Shown piece after piece: positions 49,971 through 57,469 of a DNA stretch of 64,000 bases; the first letter of the stretch is position 1; the number at the start of each line of letters is the position of its first letter. A program made the position numbers and the translations under genes. The notes beneath the pieces were generated by a model. The model did no database searches. It saw only the letters and a program-made list of their open reading frames with translations, and was not told the origin of the DNA. Origin of the DNA: Paenibacillus tyrphae (GTDB taxonomy: Bacteria; Bacillota; Bacilli; Paenibacillales; NBRC-103111); the NCBI RefSeq assembly GCF_027925525.1, contig NZ_BSDJ01000031.1, positions 1-64,000 of the forward strand. Direction: 5' to 3'.

Positions 49971-50306
49971 CCTGGAGCCCCCCTTGTCACGCTTACTGGC
50001 AGCCCGCGCCGTGGCTGCATTCGAGAAAGGCACGAAATGCCCGGCGGCGCGTTAACTCTTGTAAGATAATTACGTGAAACAAACATCCAGGGTGCAAAAT
50101 GGGTAGAGGTTGTTAGAGCGATTATACCACAGAACAGCCGTTCGCCAAAAGAACGAGTGCACTATCGGACCTGACCATCCCCGAAATTGGGCTGAAAAAA
50201 TGCATTTCTCCTGCTTCAAAAATAATCCATACGGGTAACTATTGGTTAGCTGGTTCCGATACCAGAACATGGGAACATAACCGCAAAGAAAAGGAGTGTT
50301 TTACGT
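49971..50306. other. Intergenic region without recognised features
   Basis: This divergent gap between the kinase-like gene and the secreted protein should contain two promoters. I see no clear consensus pair, palindrome or small ORF with a ribosome binding site, other than the AAGGAG of the next gene. Confidence 0.4.
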
Positions 50307-50618
50307 ATGAAGAGCATGCTGAAAACAAAAGTAACGGTACTCGCCCTGTGCTCAGCTTTCCTATTGCCGGTGGCAGCTTTCGCCCAGACGCCGGACGAAC
50401 CGGCAGCGAACCCGCCGACGACTACCATCACCTTTCCTAATCTGAACCTGACGACTACTGTAAAGGTAACGAATATAGACGGGGTATTGGTTCCGGGGGA
50501 TTATGTGATCACCGGCGATTCGCGAGTGGCTTATATTCCCGAAGGTGTCGGGCTCGTCGTAGTCCATAAAGAAACTACTCTGCCGAATGGAGCGTTTTAT
50601 TTGACCGATAAGAAGTAA
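50307..50618 (+). CDS. Small secreted protein, unknown
   Basis: A 103-residue protein with a textbook signal peptide (KSMLKTKVTVLALCSAFLLPVAAFAQ). The mature part is about 77 residues, first Pro/Thr-rich, then beta-rich (TTTVKVTNIDGVLVPGDYVITGDSRVAYIPEGVGLVVVHKE). AAGGAG lies 11 bases before the ATG and a strong terminator follows. No family is recognised; an extracellular role is all that can be said. Confidence 0.7.
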   Translation: MKSMLKTKVTVLALCSAFLLPVAAFAQTPDEPAANPPTTTITFPNLNLTTTVKVTNIDGVLVPGDYVITGDSRVAYIPEGVGLVVVHKETTLPNGAFYLTDKK

Positions 50619-50656
50619 CGATATTGAAGAGGCGTAAGCTCAGAAAAGGTTTGCGT

Positions 50657-50706
50657 AAAAAAACCATTGAATCCGGTGAAAAGCCGCAGATTCAATGGTT
50701 TTTTTG
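50657..50706. terminator. Bidirectional terminator
   Basis: AAACCATTGAATC and GATTCAATGGTTT are perfect 13-bp arms with A and T runs on both sides, between convergent genes. Confidence 0.9.
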
Positions 50707-50707
50707 T

Positions 50708-51361
50708 CTAGCCTATAACCGTGTTAATAAAGTTCTCCAAGGATGAAACATCCGTAATGTTCTTATTGCAGTCTTGGCCATTCATGCACAAATAATTGCC
50801 AACCGCTTTATAATAATCGACTGAAGCTTTCGCCGGCCTTTTTTTGGCTATCGCCGAGAATAAAGCAAGATCTTCATACCGATTGCATATGAAGCAAAAA
50901 CTCCTCTTGTTGGTCGGAGTATATTTCCCTTCTACACCGACAAATTGCCCGTTTAAATGGTATACGATGAACATTTTATTCGTAGCGATATCGATCCAAC
51001 TGAGATAGGTGACGTAACGACGGTCTATCTCGGATAAATTAGGAATCTTTAGCTTCTTATTCTTGGGAAACAGCTTCTGAATCTGCTTTTCCGTAATATG
51101 CGGAAATTCTACGATATACGGCTCTAACGTTCGCAGATACTTATGAAAGTCTTCTGACGTTTCTAAGTTGACGATGCTTTCCAGCAGCTCTTTCTGAAGG
51201 CCGGAGGCGTCGGGAAACAGCTCTGCGATTTTGGCTGCCGTACCTTGCCTGACCGATTCCAATACCTTCCGATCGGCAATCGTTCTGAGAGCGTGCTGCA
51301 GGTTCCCTGCCTGCTTCTTGATATCGTTATACTGATGGTTTCTAATAAATGGTCCACACAT
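50708..51361 (-). CDS. FusB/FusC family EF-G-binding protein (treble-clef zinc finger)
   Basis: A 217-residue protein with the two-domain layout of FusB/FusC: an N-terminal helical bundle (residues 1-80) and a C-terminal part with a four-cysteine zinc finger (C156, C159, C192, C198), including RSFCFICNR and NYLCMNGQDCNKNI. FusB binds EF-G and frees it from the ribosome in the presence of fusidic acid. Chromosomal homologues may act in ribosome recycling under stress. AAGGGG lies ten bases before the ATG but inside a hairpin. A 17-codon leader ORF lies about 125 bases upstream, pointing to inducible translation. Confidence 0.87.
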   Translation of the reverse strand: MCGPFIRNHQYNDIKKQAGNLQHALRTIADRKVLESVRQGTAAKIAELFPDASGLQKELLESIVNLETSEDFHKYLRTLEPYIVEFPHITEKQIQKLFPKNKKLKIPNLSEIDRRYVTYLSWIDIATNKMFIVYHLNGQFVGVEGKYTPTNKRSFCFICNRYEDLALFSAIAKKRPAKASVDYYKAVGNYLCMNGQDCNKNITDVSSLENFINTVIG

Positions 51362-51370
51362 GGAGGTCAG

Positions 51371-51399
51371 CCCCTTATTTTATAAGATTGAAAATAAGG
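51371..51399 (-). promoter_or_regulatory. Hairpin hiding the fusB-type Shine-Dalgarno
   Basis: In the transcript CCUUAUUUU (51391-51399) pairs with AAAAUAAGG (51373-51381), and the AAGGGG Shine-Dalgarno (51371-51376) begins in the right arm. The same CCUUAUUUU also occurs at the end of the leader ORF (51487-51495), so two competing partners exist for one segment. Confidence 0.7.
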
Positions 51400-51483
51400 T
51401 GCAAAGCCATATTATTAGAAACGATAACTGCTCATTCGGGCGATTTTATGTTGCTCCCTTTTACGCCCATGCAAAGTATCGCC

Positions 51484-51537
51484 CTAAAAATAAGGCTTTG
51501 CATGAGACTGGCCAATCCGGCAATCGCGAATTGCCAT
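51484..51537 (-). CDS. 17-residue leader peptide of the FusB-type gene
   Basis: A 17-codon frame (MAIRDCRIGQSHAKPYF, stop TAG) starts at an ATG with GAGGGAG nine bases upstream, right after a strong promoter. Its last codons lie within the segments that can pair with the downstream regulatory stems: GCAAAG with CTTTGC at 51471-51476 or GGCTTTGC at 51401-51408, and GGGCGAT after the stop with ATCGCCC at 51438-51444. This matches leader peptides that control inducible antibiotic resistance genes by ribosome stalling. Confidence 0.7.
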   Translation of the reverse strand: MAIRDCRIGQSHAKPYF

Positions 51538-51569
51538 CCGTACCAACTCCCTCGTTCTAACTTACGATT

Positions 51570-51598
51570 AGTATAAACAAAACGAATGTCTGTAGCAA
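51570..51598 (-). promoter_or_regulatory. Promoter of the FusB-type gene
   Basis: On the minus strand TTGCTA, exactly 17 bases and TATACT. Transcription would begin near 51563, only about ten bases before the leader-peptide ribosome binding site. Confidence 0.75.
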
Positions 51599-51630
51599 GA
51601 ACAAGGCTTCATTCCATTCCCTTCGATACC

Positions 51631-51668
51631 AAAAAGGATGCCTTCACCTCATGTGAACGACATCCTTT
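51631..51668 (-). terminator. Terminator of the lipoprotein gene
   Basis: AAAGGATG and CATCCTTT arms enclose an inner TTCAC/GTGAA stem, directly after the lipoprotein stop. Confidence 0.75.
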
Positions 51669-51674
51669 ACCGCT

Positions 51675-52121
51675 TTAAGGAGTTAAGCTCTTCACTTTAT
51701 CCAGGTTTTGAGTGACCTGGTTCAGCGTGTCAATGAACTGGGAATTTTCGATCGCCTTCCAGTCGATAGCACCGTTATTGATCTTCTCCAGATAACCGTT
51801 AATCTCCTTCGTCAGCGTTTCGTTATAGCCGACCAGTTGCCCATGTACGTCTTTGGCAAAATCGGGGGCTTGAAGCGCATTGAATTTTGCAATCCGCTCC
51901 TTCATACCGGTCAATTCATTCTTCAATGCCGTTCTGGCTTCGGGATCGGTGACCGCCTGCCTGGCAAGCGTCGGCAATTGTTTCGCAAACCGCGAAGTAT
52001 CATCGATGAAGTTGGTGGCTTCCTCCACGTAGTTTAATGAATGATTTACTTTGTCGATGATTCCGCAGCCTGACAACAGACCAACCGCGAGCACAAGCAA
52101 AAACACGATTTTCAATTTCAT
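51675..52121 (-). CDS. DUF6376-type lipoprotein
   Basis: A 148-residue lipoprotein with lipobox LLSGC (Cys19). The mature part is helical (YVEEATNFIDDTSRFAKQLPTLARQAVTDPEARTALKNELTGMKERIAKFNALQAPDFAKDVHGQLVGYNETLTKEINGYLEKI). This fits DUF6376, a family of Bacillus/Paenibacillus lipoproteins of unknown role. GGAGG precedes the ATG. It forms a single-gene unit, 63 bases downstream of the CPBP gene on the same strand. Confidence 0.8.
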   Translation of the reverse strand: MKLKIVFLLVLAVGLLSGCGIIDKVNHSLNYVEEATNFIDDTSRFAKQLPTLARQAVTDPEARTALKNELTGMKERIAKFNALQAPDFAKDVHGQLVGYNETLTKEINGYLEKINNGAIDWKAIENSQFIDTLNQVTQNLDKVKSLTP

Positions 52122-52184
52122 CCTCCGGACCTCCGACTTTTTACAAGGTAATACTGATCTAAGCCGGCTCCGGTTTCAAAAAAA

Positions 52185-53072
52185 CTATAAGGACAGCGGT
52201 TCCTGAACCGGCTGTTCGCCTTTTCCGGGGAGGGTTCGAATGATCGTCCATGGCTTTCTCGCAACAATGAACGCCACCGCCAGCAAAGCAAGCGCAACGA
52301 AAACGCCAGACTCTCCCGTCCACAGCAAGGCCGAATCCCCTTTGGTAAACAGGTCAAAGACGTTCTGGGTAATGGCATTCCATGAGGCATGCAGGAAGAC
52401 GGCCGGCCAAATACTTCCCGATGTCAAACGGAGATACGCCATCACATACCCGAAGGACGTGACCGTGACCATGAAAAGCAAGATGGACAAAAGAAGAAAC
52501 GGACCGGCGTAATACACTCCGGCTACCATGAGCGGCAGATGCCACACGCCCCATACCAATCCGCTGACGAGAACAGGCCGGGGAACCCGGGCATCCATCA
52601 GGCGTGTGAGCATGTAGCCGCGCCACCCCACTTCCTCGCCAAAGCTTCCAATCAAGCCTCGAATCGTTCCGAGGGTTACATTTGCGAGCAAGAAGAATAT
52701 GAATAGAACGATGGGAGAAGCGGTTAAATAAGTGGCAGGCGCGGCAAATTGCGCAAGTCCGGACATCCATGCTATGCCATAGGCCGCCAGATCGACCGCT
52801 ATCGGCAGGAGAAGCACGATCGGTATGAATTTGAGAGTACGTCTTCCTCCCAGGCGGAGGGAAATGTCGGCAAAACCCTCGCGCAACAGCAAACGCGCTA
52901 GCAACGACGCCAAAGAGGGCGTCCACATCAGAAAAAGTACCCATTTACCGTCATGGAGAGTCAGCCAGTAACCCACACATGAAAGAGGGATGAGCAAAGC
53001 AAAAAAGACCATGAGCCCGCGTCGGGCAGACTGCACGCGATGATGTGTTGTCTCGCAATTTGAGGTTGTCAT
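52185..53072 (-). CDS. CPBP (CAAX/Abi) family intramembrane metalloprotease
   Basis: A 295-residue, eight-helix protein with the CPBP active-site motifs: E146-E147-x3-R151 in GSFGEEVGWRGYML, H178 in VWGVWHLPL, and H in FLHASWNAI. Family members cleave within membranes or process prenylated or bacteriocin-related proteins, and some give self-immunity. AAGGAG precedes the ATG. There is no bacteriocin gene nearby, so a general membrane role is more likely. Confidence 0.88.
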   Translation of the reverse strand: MTTSNCETTHHRVQSARRGLMVFFALLIPLSCVGYWLTLHDGKWVLFLMWTPSLASLLARLLLREGFADISLRLGGRRTLKFIPIVLLLPIAVDLAAYGIAWMSGLAQFAAPATYLTASPIVLFIFFLLANVTLGTIRGLIGSFGEEVGWRGYMLTRLMDARVPRPVLVSGLVWGVWHLPLMVAGVYYAGPFLLLSILLFMVTVTSFGYVMAYLRLTSGSIWPAVFLHASWNAITQNVFDLFTKGDSALLWTGESGVFVALALLAVAFIVARKPWTIIRTLPGKGEQPVQEPLSL

Positions 53073-53122
53073 GATTGAACACTCCTTATCGTCACGGCTT
53101 CCACATGAGAATCAGACAATAG

Positions 53123-53136
53123 TTACATTTATGTAA
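53123..53136. promoter_or_regulatory. Palindrome upstream of the CPBP gene
   Basis: TTACATTTATGTAA has perfect six-base arms with a two-base centre, in the AT-rich promoter region about 50 bases before the CPBP start. It could be a regulator site; no regulator is adjacent. Confidence 0.35.
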
Positions 53137-53243
53137 TTTTAATCCTTATTATAACACCGTCTCTCATCAAAACAACGGCCTGAAGTCTAGCCCCGAACTA
53201 GGGTGTGTTTTCAAACTATTCGAAAACCCGATGCTCTGGTATC

Positions 53244-53813
53244 TTAATAATCCAGCATGCGTCCATGATCATGCCATTGACCGTACATTTTATTTTCTCT
53301 AGTGTTTGTTATGAATTTGTCTAATCTGCTCCTAAATAATTCCGGCTGATTTTTAACGCTTTGTATCGTATCGATCCGAACTCTTGTATAAAGAGCTGGA
53401 AATGCCATAAAATTCTCATATACTTGCTTTTCCTCTTTTAGCCTTCGCTCTATAGCCCCATCTATTTTAAAAGAATCGTAGTCCATATCAGGAAGCACCT
53501 TTCTTCCTTCTTCCCTCATTAACCCCAACTTTTCGAGGCGGCGGACACGTTCTTTATTCAATTCAGTCCATGAACTTTTTTTGCTTCTAGGAGATAGTCT
53601 CTGCGCCAGCTCCGTTTCAGACATTTTCTTTTTGATTCCATCGATCCATCCAAAGCACAGAGATTCTTCGACCGCGTCCAAATATAGCAACGTTTCTGGA
53701 TTTGGCGTCATACGAACGACTACCCAACAAGATTTTTCAGTCTTACAATTTTCCTGTAGCCAGACCCTCAACTCTTCTCTCGATTTTACTGGAATTAGAT
53801 TTTCAATTTCCAT
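53244..53813 (-). CDS. YdeI/OmpD-associated family protein
   Basis: A 189-residue soluble protein with the YdeI layout: SREELRVWLQENCKTEKSCWVVV, LYLDAVEESLCFGWIDGIKKKM, QRLSPRSKKSSWTELNKERVRRLEKLGLM and FMAFPALYTRVRIDTIQSVK. Some relatives have been called bacteriocin-protection proteins; the real role is unclear. The ATG at 53813 has AAAGGAG 14 bases upstream, a rather long distance. The gene is AT-rich. Confidence 0.82.
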   Translation of the reverse strand: MEIENLIPVKSREELRVWLQENCKTEKSCWVVVRMTPNPETLLYLDAVEESLCFGWIDGIKKKMSETELAQRLSPRSKKSSWTELNKERVRRLEKLGLMREEGRKVLPDMDYDSFKIDGAIERRLKEEKQVYENFMAFPALYTRVRIDTIQSVKNQPELFRSRLDKFITNTRENKMYGQWHDHGRMLDY

Positions 53814-53855
53814 AGATAAAACACATTCTCCTTTCCAGATATGGAGAGTCATTGT

Positions 53856-53898
53856 AAAAAGGTCGACTTCTCCGTTCTCGGAAATATCGACCTTTTTA
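53856..53898 (-). terminator. Hairpin between the DinB and YdeI-like genes
   Basis: AAAAAGGTCGA and TCGACCTTTTT are perfect arms flanking about 20 bases. It lies after the DinB gene stop and before the YdeI-like start on the same strand. Confidence 0.8.
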
Positions 53899-53929
53899 TA
53901 TCGTCAAAATACTCTTTCGACGTCAGAAA

Positions 53930-54445
53930 TTAAATGGATTCCGCAGGTTCTTGATACCAAAAAAGTGAATAATCGTTCATTGTGGATGCATGGCCCAGTT
54001 GGCGCAGCATGGTCGAAATATTGCCTCGGTGGTAGGTACCGTGGTTGACCGTTTGCAGCACAATTTCCGATAATCGAGTGTTGCGTGTTCCGGCGTACGG
54101 ATTCTCGAGCATAATCATTTGCTCCAAGTCGTCTTGGTTTCGGAACCATGCTCTGTACTCCTCCGCTAATTCACTAAAGGCATTCGCGAAGTCATCGACA
54201 GAGTACCGAAGTATTTTTTGTTGAAGCCCAAGGCACTCTTCCAGCGCCTTGGGCATACTGGTACCTTTCAGAACCTGAAGCCAGCACTTGTCGATCGCAT
54301 AGATATGCGCGAACGCTTCGCCAATGGTGGGAAACGAGGTGTTTACTTCTTGTTGCAGCACCGAGGACGGGAGCTCCTTGATGCGTCCCAAGAGGGTTTG
54401 GGTAGCCCATGCGTGGTAATCGAACATTTGTACGGGATGATTCAT
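53930..54445 (-). CDS. DinB family protein (paralogue 2)
   Basis: A 171-residue DinB protein strongly similar to the one at 38936 (YHAWATQTLLGRIKELPSSV, AHIYAIDKCWL, ENPYAGTRNTRLSEIVLQTVNHGTYHRGNISTMLRQLGHAS). The probable metal His residues are kept. The ATG at 54445 with AAGGAG is chosen; upstream starts only extend into the regulatory region. It follows the WYL regulator gene, separated by an inverted repeat that also occurs upstream of paralogue 1. Confidence 0.86.
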   Translation of the reverse strand: MNHPVQMFDYHAWATQTLLGRIKELPSSVLQQEVNTSFPTIGEAFAHIYAIDKCWLQVLKGTSMPKALEECLGLQQKILRYSVDDFANAFSELAEEYRAWFRNQDDLEQMIMLENPYAGTRNTRLSEIVLQTVNHGTYHRGNISTMLRQLGHASTMNDYSLFWYQEPAESI

Positions 54446-54507
54446 TTGGATCGTCTCCTTTTGACTTGTCATGGATTTGATTTTGTTCCTGCAGTTATAA
54501 TAAAAAA

Positions 54508-54537
54508 AGATGTATGACAACAGTCTGTCATACATCT
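54508..54537 (-). promoter_or_regulatory. Inverted repeat upstream of the second dinB, also a terminator
   Basis: AGATGTATGACA and TGTCATACATCT are perfect 12-bp arms with the spacer ACAGTC. On the minus strand it is followed by seven T and overlaps the stop codon of the WYL gene, so it can end that transcript. The core is the same as at 39495-39524, which suggests an operator as well. Confidence 0.7.
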
Positions 54538-55445
54538 GCATAAAGTTTGAGCGCATTTTGAAGCTGTTCTTTTACGATGCGACGCAGTGCAGGGGGTTCG
54601 AGAACTTCGGCGCCGCTGCCAAAACTCAGCAAAATTGTCCAAAGCCAGCGTGCTTTCAATGGCTGATAAACAGGAATTCGGAGCGTCATGCTCCCATCGT
54701 CATGAAATTGCTTATCAGCCTGGTGAAACTGATCCATCACTTCCGCCAATGCCTCCGGCCACACCCGGATCACCACATCCTCCAACTGATCTTGCCATCC
54801 CTTGTTTGGCAAAGCAGCCTCTTCCGGCACCTCATGATGCGGCTCGAAAGTTTCCTGAGTCAGGAACAAATTCAACATCCGGGATAGTCGGAACTCCCGA
54901 TAATCCCGTCGTGTTCGGCAAAACCCATAAACGTACCAATTGCGATATTTAAAATGAAGCCGCAGCGGTTCCATATCACGGGTCGTACGTTCATTCTTTA
55001 CATTGATATATTCAAAGCGGACGATATTTCGCCGGGTAATGGCCGTGCGTAAATGACGAAGCGCGTCGGGCTCCGTGCGACGGGTTTCCAAGTCCACGAA
55101 TAGACTCGTGGTCCGATGCTCCGGTCCGATCGTCTGCAGTCGTTCGATGGTCCCCTGCGCACGCTCGTCTTCAAACACGGTGGAGAGGCTTCTGAGCACG
55201 GTAATCAGGGAATTGACATCGTAAGAACCGAGCAGGCTTTTATCCATTTTGTATCCGTCCATCATGCCATATCCGCCTTTCGTTCCCTGATACGATACGA
55301 CCGGGAAGCCCGCAGCGCAGATCACATCGATATCCCGATAGATGGTTCTTTGCGAAACTTGAAACTCTTCAGCCAGCATGGAAGCAGACAAAACTTCGTG
55401 ATTCAGCAGCTTGTAGATGATGGAGATCAATCGTTCCAATTTCAT
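54528..55445 (-). CDS. YafY-type HTH-WYL transcriptional regulator
   Basis: A 305-residue regulator: an N-terminal HTH (LERLISIIYKLLNHEVLSASMLAEEFQVSQRTIYRDIDVICAAGFPVVSY) and a WYL domain (FEYINVKNERTTRDMEPLRLHFKYRNWYVYGFCRTRRDYREFRLSRM), with a C-terminal WCX region. WYL regulators sense ligands such as nucleic acid pieces or small molecules. It precedes the DinB paralogue 2, and WYL/DinB pairs recur in Firmicutes. The ATG at 55445 is chosen, with a G-rich site upstream. Confidence 0.88.
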   Translation of the reverse strand: MKLERLISIIYKLLNHEVLSASMLAEEFQVSQRTIYRDIDVICAAGFPVVSYQGTKGGYGMMDGYKMDKSLLGSYDVNSLITVLRSLSTVFEDERAQGTIERLQTIGPEHRTTSLFVDLETRRTEPDALRHLRTAITRRNIVRFEYINVKNERTTRDMEPLRLHFKYRNWYVYGFCRTRRDYREFRLSRMLNLFLTQETFEPHHEVPEEAALPNKGWQDQLEDVVIRVWPEALAEVMDQFHQADKQFHDDGSMTLRIPVYQPLKARWLWTILLSFGSGAEVLEPPALRRIVKEQLQNALKLYADV

Positions 55446-55568
55446 GTGCATCCCCGCCCGTTAGTCCATTTCGTATTACTGCTCATTATTGTATCACACA
55501 TTTTTTCTTGCTTATCTTGACCAAGCGGAGGAACTCACTTCGCCTGACGCGCCGAACTCTCAGTAGAC

Positions 55569-55606
55569 AAAAAGAGCCGGCCATCCCATGGGACGCCGGC
55601 TCTTCG
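55569..55606 (-). terminator. Terminator of the five-gene operon
   Basis: On the minus strand AAGAGCCGGC and GCCGGCTCTT are perfect arms followed by five T, just after the acyl carrier protein stop. Confidence 0.88.
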
Positions 55607-55611
55607 ATGCT

Positions 55612-55890
55612 TCATTGTTCCAGCCCGGAATAAGTCCCGTACGGCAAGCTCTCGCTCTCCTCGATAAACGAGACGATACGGTCTATGCTCGATAACGACT
55701 CGATCGACAGGTCCTCCTCATCGAATGCTACTTGAAACTCCTGCTCCAGCCAGGCGATCAACCGGACCACCGTAACGGAATCCAACACGCCCTGAGGGCC
55801 AAGCAGCCGCGCAGACCGCTCCACTTCCGTCGTGCCGAGCAATTGAGCTACGATTGCCGTAACCTTCCGTTCCATTTCTTCTCGATTCAT
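55612..55890 (-). CDS. Acyl carrier protein
   Basis: A 92-residue acyl carrier protein: four-helix pattern with the phosphopantetheine serine S38 in GVLDSVTVVRLI (DSV instead of the usual DSL). The acidic recognition helix 3 is also present (FDEEDLSIESLSSIDRIVSFI). Its ATG overlaps the stop of the FkbH-like gene by four bases, so the two are made together. Such pairs normally load a three-carbon unit from 1,3-bisphosphoglycerate onto the carrier. No polyketide synthase is near, so the acceptor is unknown. Confidence 0.85.
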   Translation of the reverse strand: MNREEMERKVTAIVAQLLGTTEVERSARLLGPQGVLDSVTVVRLIAWLEQEFQVAFDEEDLSIESLSSIDRIVSFIEESESLPYGTYSGLEQ

Positions 55891-56945
55891 CCTAAGGTTC
55901 TCCCTTCCCCTTGCTTAAAATGTCCCGTTTTTACGGTGATCCAATCCGGTGCGCAATACGCGAACGGCAACGGCAGCGCATAGATCGAATCACGCTCCCG
56001 CTTCTCCTTCCGGATAAACCCCAGCAGTTGCAAAAGCATCAGCGCTGGCCGGTTGCGGCCTGTGGCCCGGTAGCTGCATACCGCTTCAAGCATCGCCGGA
56101 TGCTCCTGCTGCGCCAGCTTCAGCACCGTCCCGAGAAACGCGGTTCCAATGCCGCGCCCTTCGATGCGGCAAGAGATGCAGAACAACCGGATGTCCAGCC
56201 GCTCCTTCTCATAGTCCAGCATAGCTGCCCCGACAATGCCGTGGTCGCCGAACCGGTCCTTCAGCTCCGTAACATAAAGCCCTTTCGCCGGCGATTCCAG
56301 ATAAGAGCTGACGACGTCCTCCGACATCCGCTCCGTGAAATTATTGAATTGATTCGTTCTCGCAGCCAGCTCGAAAGCCCGATCAAGATCCTCCTCGCGT
56401 GCAGTGCGTACCTCCAGCTCCATGAAGCAGGAACGCAGAAAGTCTTCCCGCGTTCCGGCAAAGCGCTGCTCCGCCGTTGTCCGCTCCAGACGGGAAAGCA
56501 TCATCTCGCGGCGTTTCCCTGCCTCCCGCGTCAGCTTCCCGGCTCGGAACTCGGGGTATCCGACCAGCTCCAGCGCCTCATGCGCGCCGTAAACGGTCAA
56601 TTCCGGCAGATACGTTCCCGCCTCGTAGCGTTCGAACGGATTGTCGTCGATGAACGCTACCGCATCCAGCCCGATATTCAGCTCGCTTGCGATCCGCCGG
56701 ATTCCTTCCGCTTTCGTCCCCCAACCGATCTGGGGATACAGAAAATAACGGCCGATGTCTAGTTCCTCCAATTTCGCCATCGCCAGATCGTGATCGTTGC
56801 GACTCGCTACGCTCTGCAAAATGCCGCGCCCATCCAACCGCTCCAGCACCTCGCGAATGCCGGGACGCAGCACTACTTCTTCGTCGTCGGCCAGCGTTCC
56901 ATGCCATAACGTTTCGTCCAAATCCCATATCAGACATTTGATCAT
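55887..56945 (-). CDS. FkbH-like HAD-IIIC family protein
   Basis: A 352-residue protein: an N-terminal HAD domain with D8-x-D10 (IWDLDETLWHG), SRND and FIDDNPFER, and a C-terminal GNAT-like domain (TNQFNNFTERMSEDVVSSYL, SCRIEGRGIGTAFLGTVLKLA). FkbH enzymes dephosphorylate 1,3-bisphosphoglycerate and load a glyceryl group on an acyl carrier protein. The partner ACP gene overlaps by four bases. The other genes of methoxymalonyl-type pathways are absent. GGAGG precedes the ATG. Confidence 0.88.
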   Translation of the reverse strand: MIKCLIWDLDETLWHGTLADDEEVVLRPGIREVLERLDGRGILQSVASRNDHDLAMAKLEELDIGRYFLYPQIGWGTKAEGIRRIASELNIGLDAVAFIDDNPFERYEAGTYLPELTVYGAHEALELVGYPEFRAGKLTREAGKRREMMLSRLERTTAEQRFAGTREDFLRSCFMELEVRTAREEDLDRAFELAARTNQFNNFTERMSEDVVSSYLESPAKGLYVTELKDRFGDHGIVGAAMLDYEKERLDIRLFCISCRIEGRGIGTAFLGTVLKLAQQEHPAMLEAVCSYRATGRNRPALMLLQLLGFIRKEKRERDSIYALPLPFAYCAPDWITVKTGHFKQGEGRTLG

Positions 56946-56965
56946 GCTACCTGTCCTCCGCAGCC

Positions 56966-57424
56966 CTAAGCTTCCTGATCCTGCACCTTGTACTCCATCG
57001 TCAGATGGGTCGGCGCGAAGCCGTAATTTTTATACAGCACGCGCATGGGCAGGTTGCCGACGTGCACATGCCCGACGATGCGCCGGGCTTTCTGCCTGCC
57101 GGCAAAATCCATTCCCGCCTCGAACAAGGCCGTCACCGCCTCCGTACCGCGGCATGATTCGGCAGCGTAGAAGCTTTTGAACTGGATATAGTTTTCTTTC
57201 GTCACGAAATTTTCTTTGAGCGTCATCCAGAGCCAGCCGGCCACCCGGCCGTCCAGCTCCAGAACGAGCATGCCTTCCTGTTCGCGAGGTATCGCTTTTT
57301 CCAGCTTGCGCCGGTGGAATTCCAGATCGGTTACCGCCTCGCTGCCAAACGAAATGACGGATATTTCCTTCTCAAATTCGGCCACCGCGGCCAAATCGTT
57401 CTGCTCTATCGGTCGGATATGCAT
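56966..57424 (-). CDS. GNAT family N-acetyltransferase
   Basis: A 152-residue acetyltransferase: MHIRPIEQNDLAAVAEFEKEI at the start, LVLELDGRVAGWLWM as the central strands, and a degenerate acetyl-CoA loop in YAAESCRGTEAVTALFEAGM. C-terminal VGNLPMRVLYKNYGFAPT is typical of GNATs that modify small molecules or ribosomal proteins. It is the third gene of the operon, 45 bases after the polyamine synthase and 20 before the FkbH gene. It might acetylate a polyamine; that is a guess from context. The ATG at 57424 has GGAG upstream. Confidence 0.82.
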   Translation of the reverse strand: MHIRPIEQNDLAAVAEFEKEISVISFGSEAVTDLEFHRRKLEKAIPREQEGMLVLELDGRVAGWLWMTLKENFVTKENYIQFKSFYAAESCRGTEAVTALFEAGMDFAGRQKARRIVGHVHVGNLPMRVLYKNYGFAPTHLTMEYKVQDQEA

Positions 57425-57469
57425 CTTGTCTTCCTCTCCTCTTAAGTTCATGATTCGCCGTAAGTTTGT

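Noticed and set aside
55612..56945. Polyketide or natural-product cluster suggested by FkbH and ACP
   Set aside because: No synthase, ketosynthase or acyltransferase is present within the window; the flanking genes belong to other functions.
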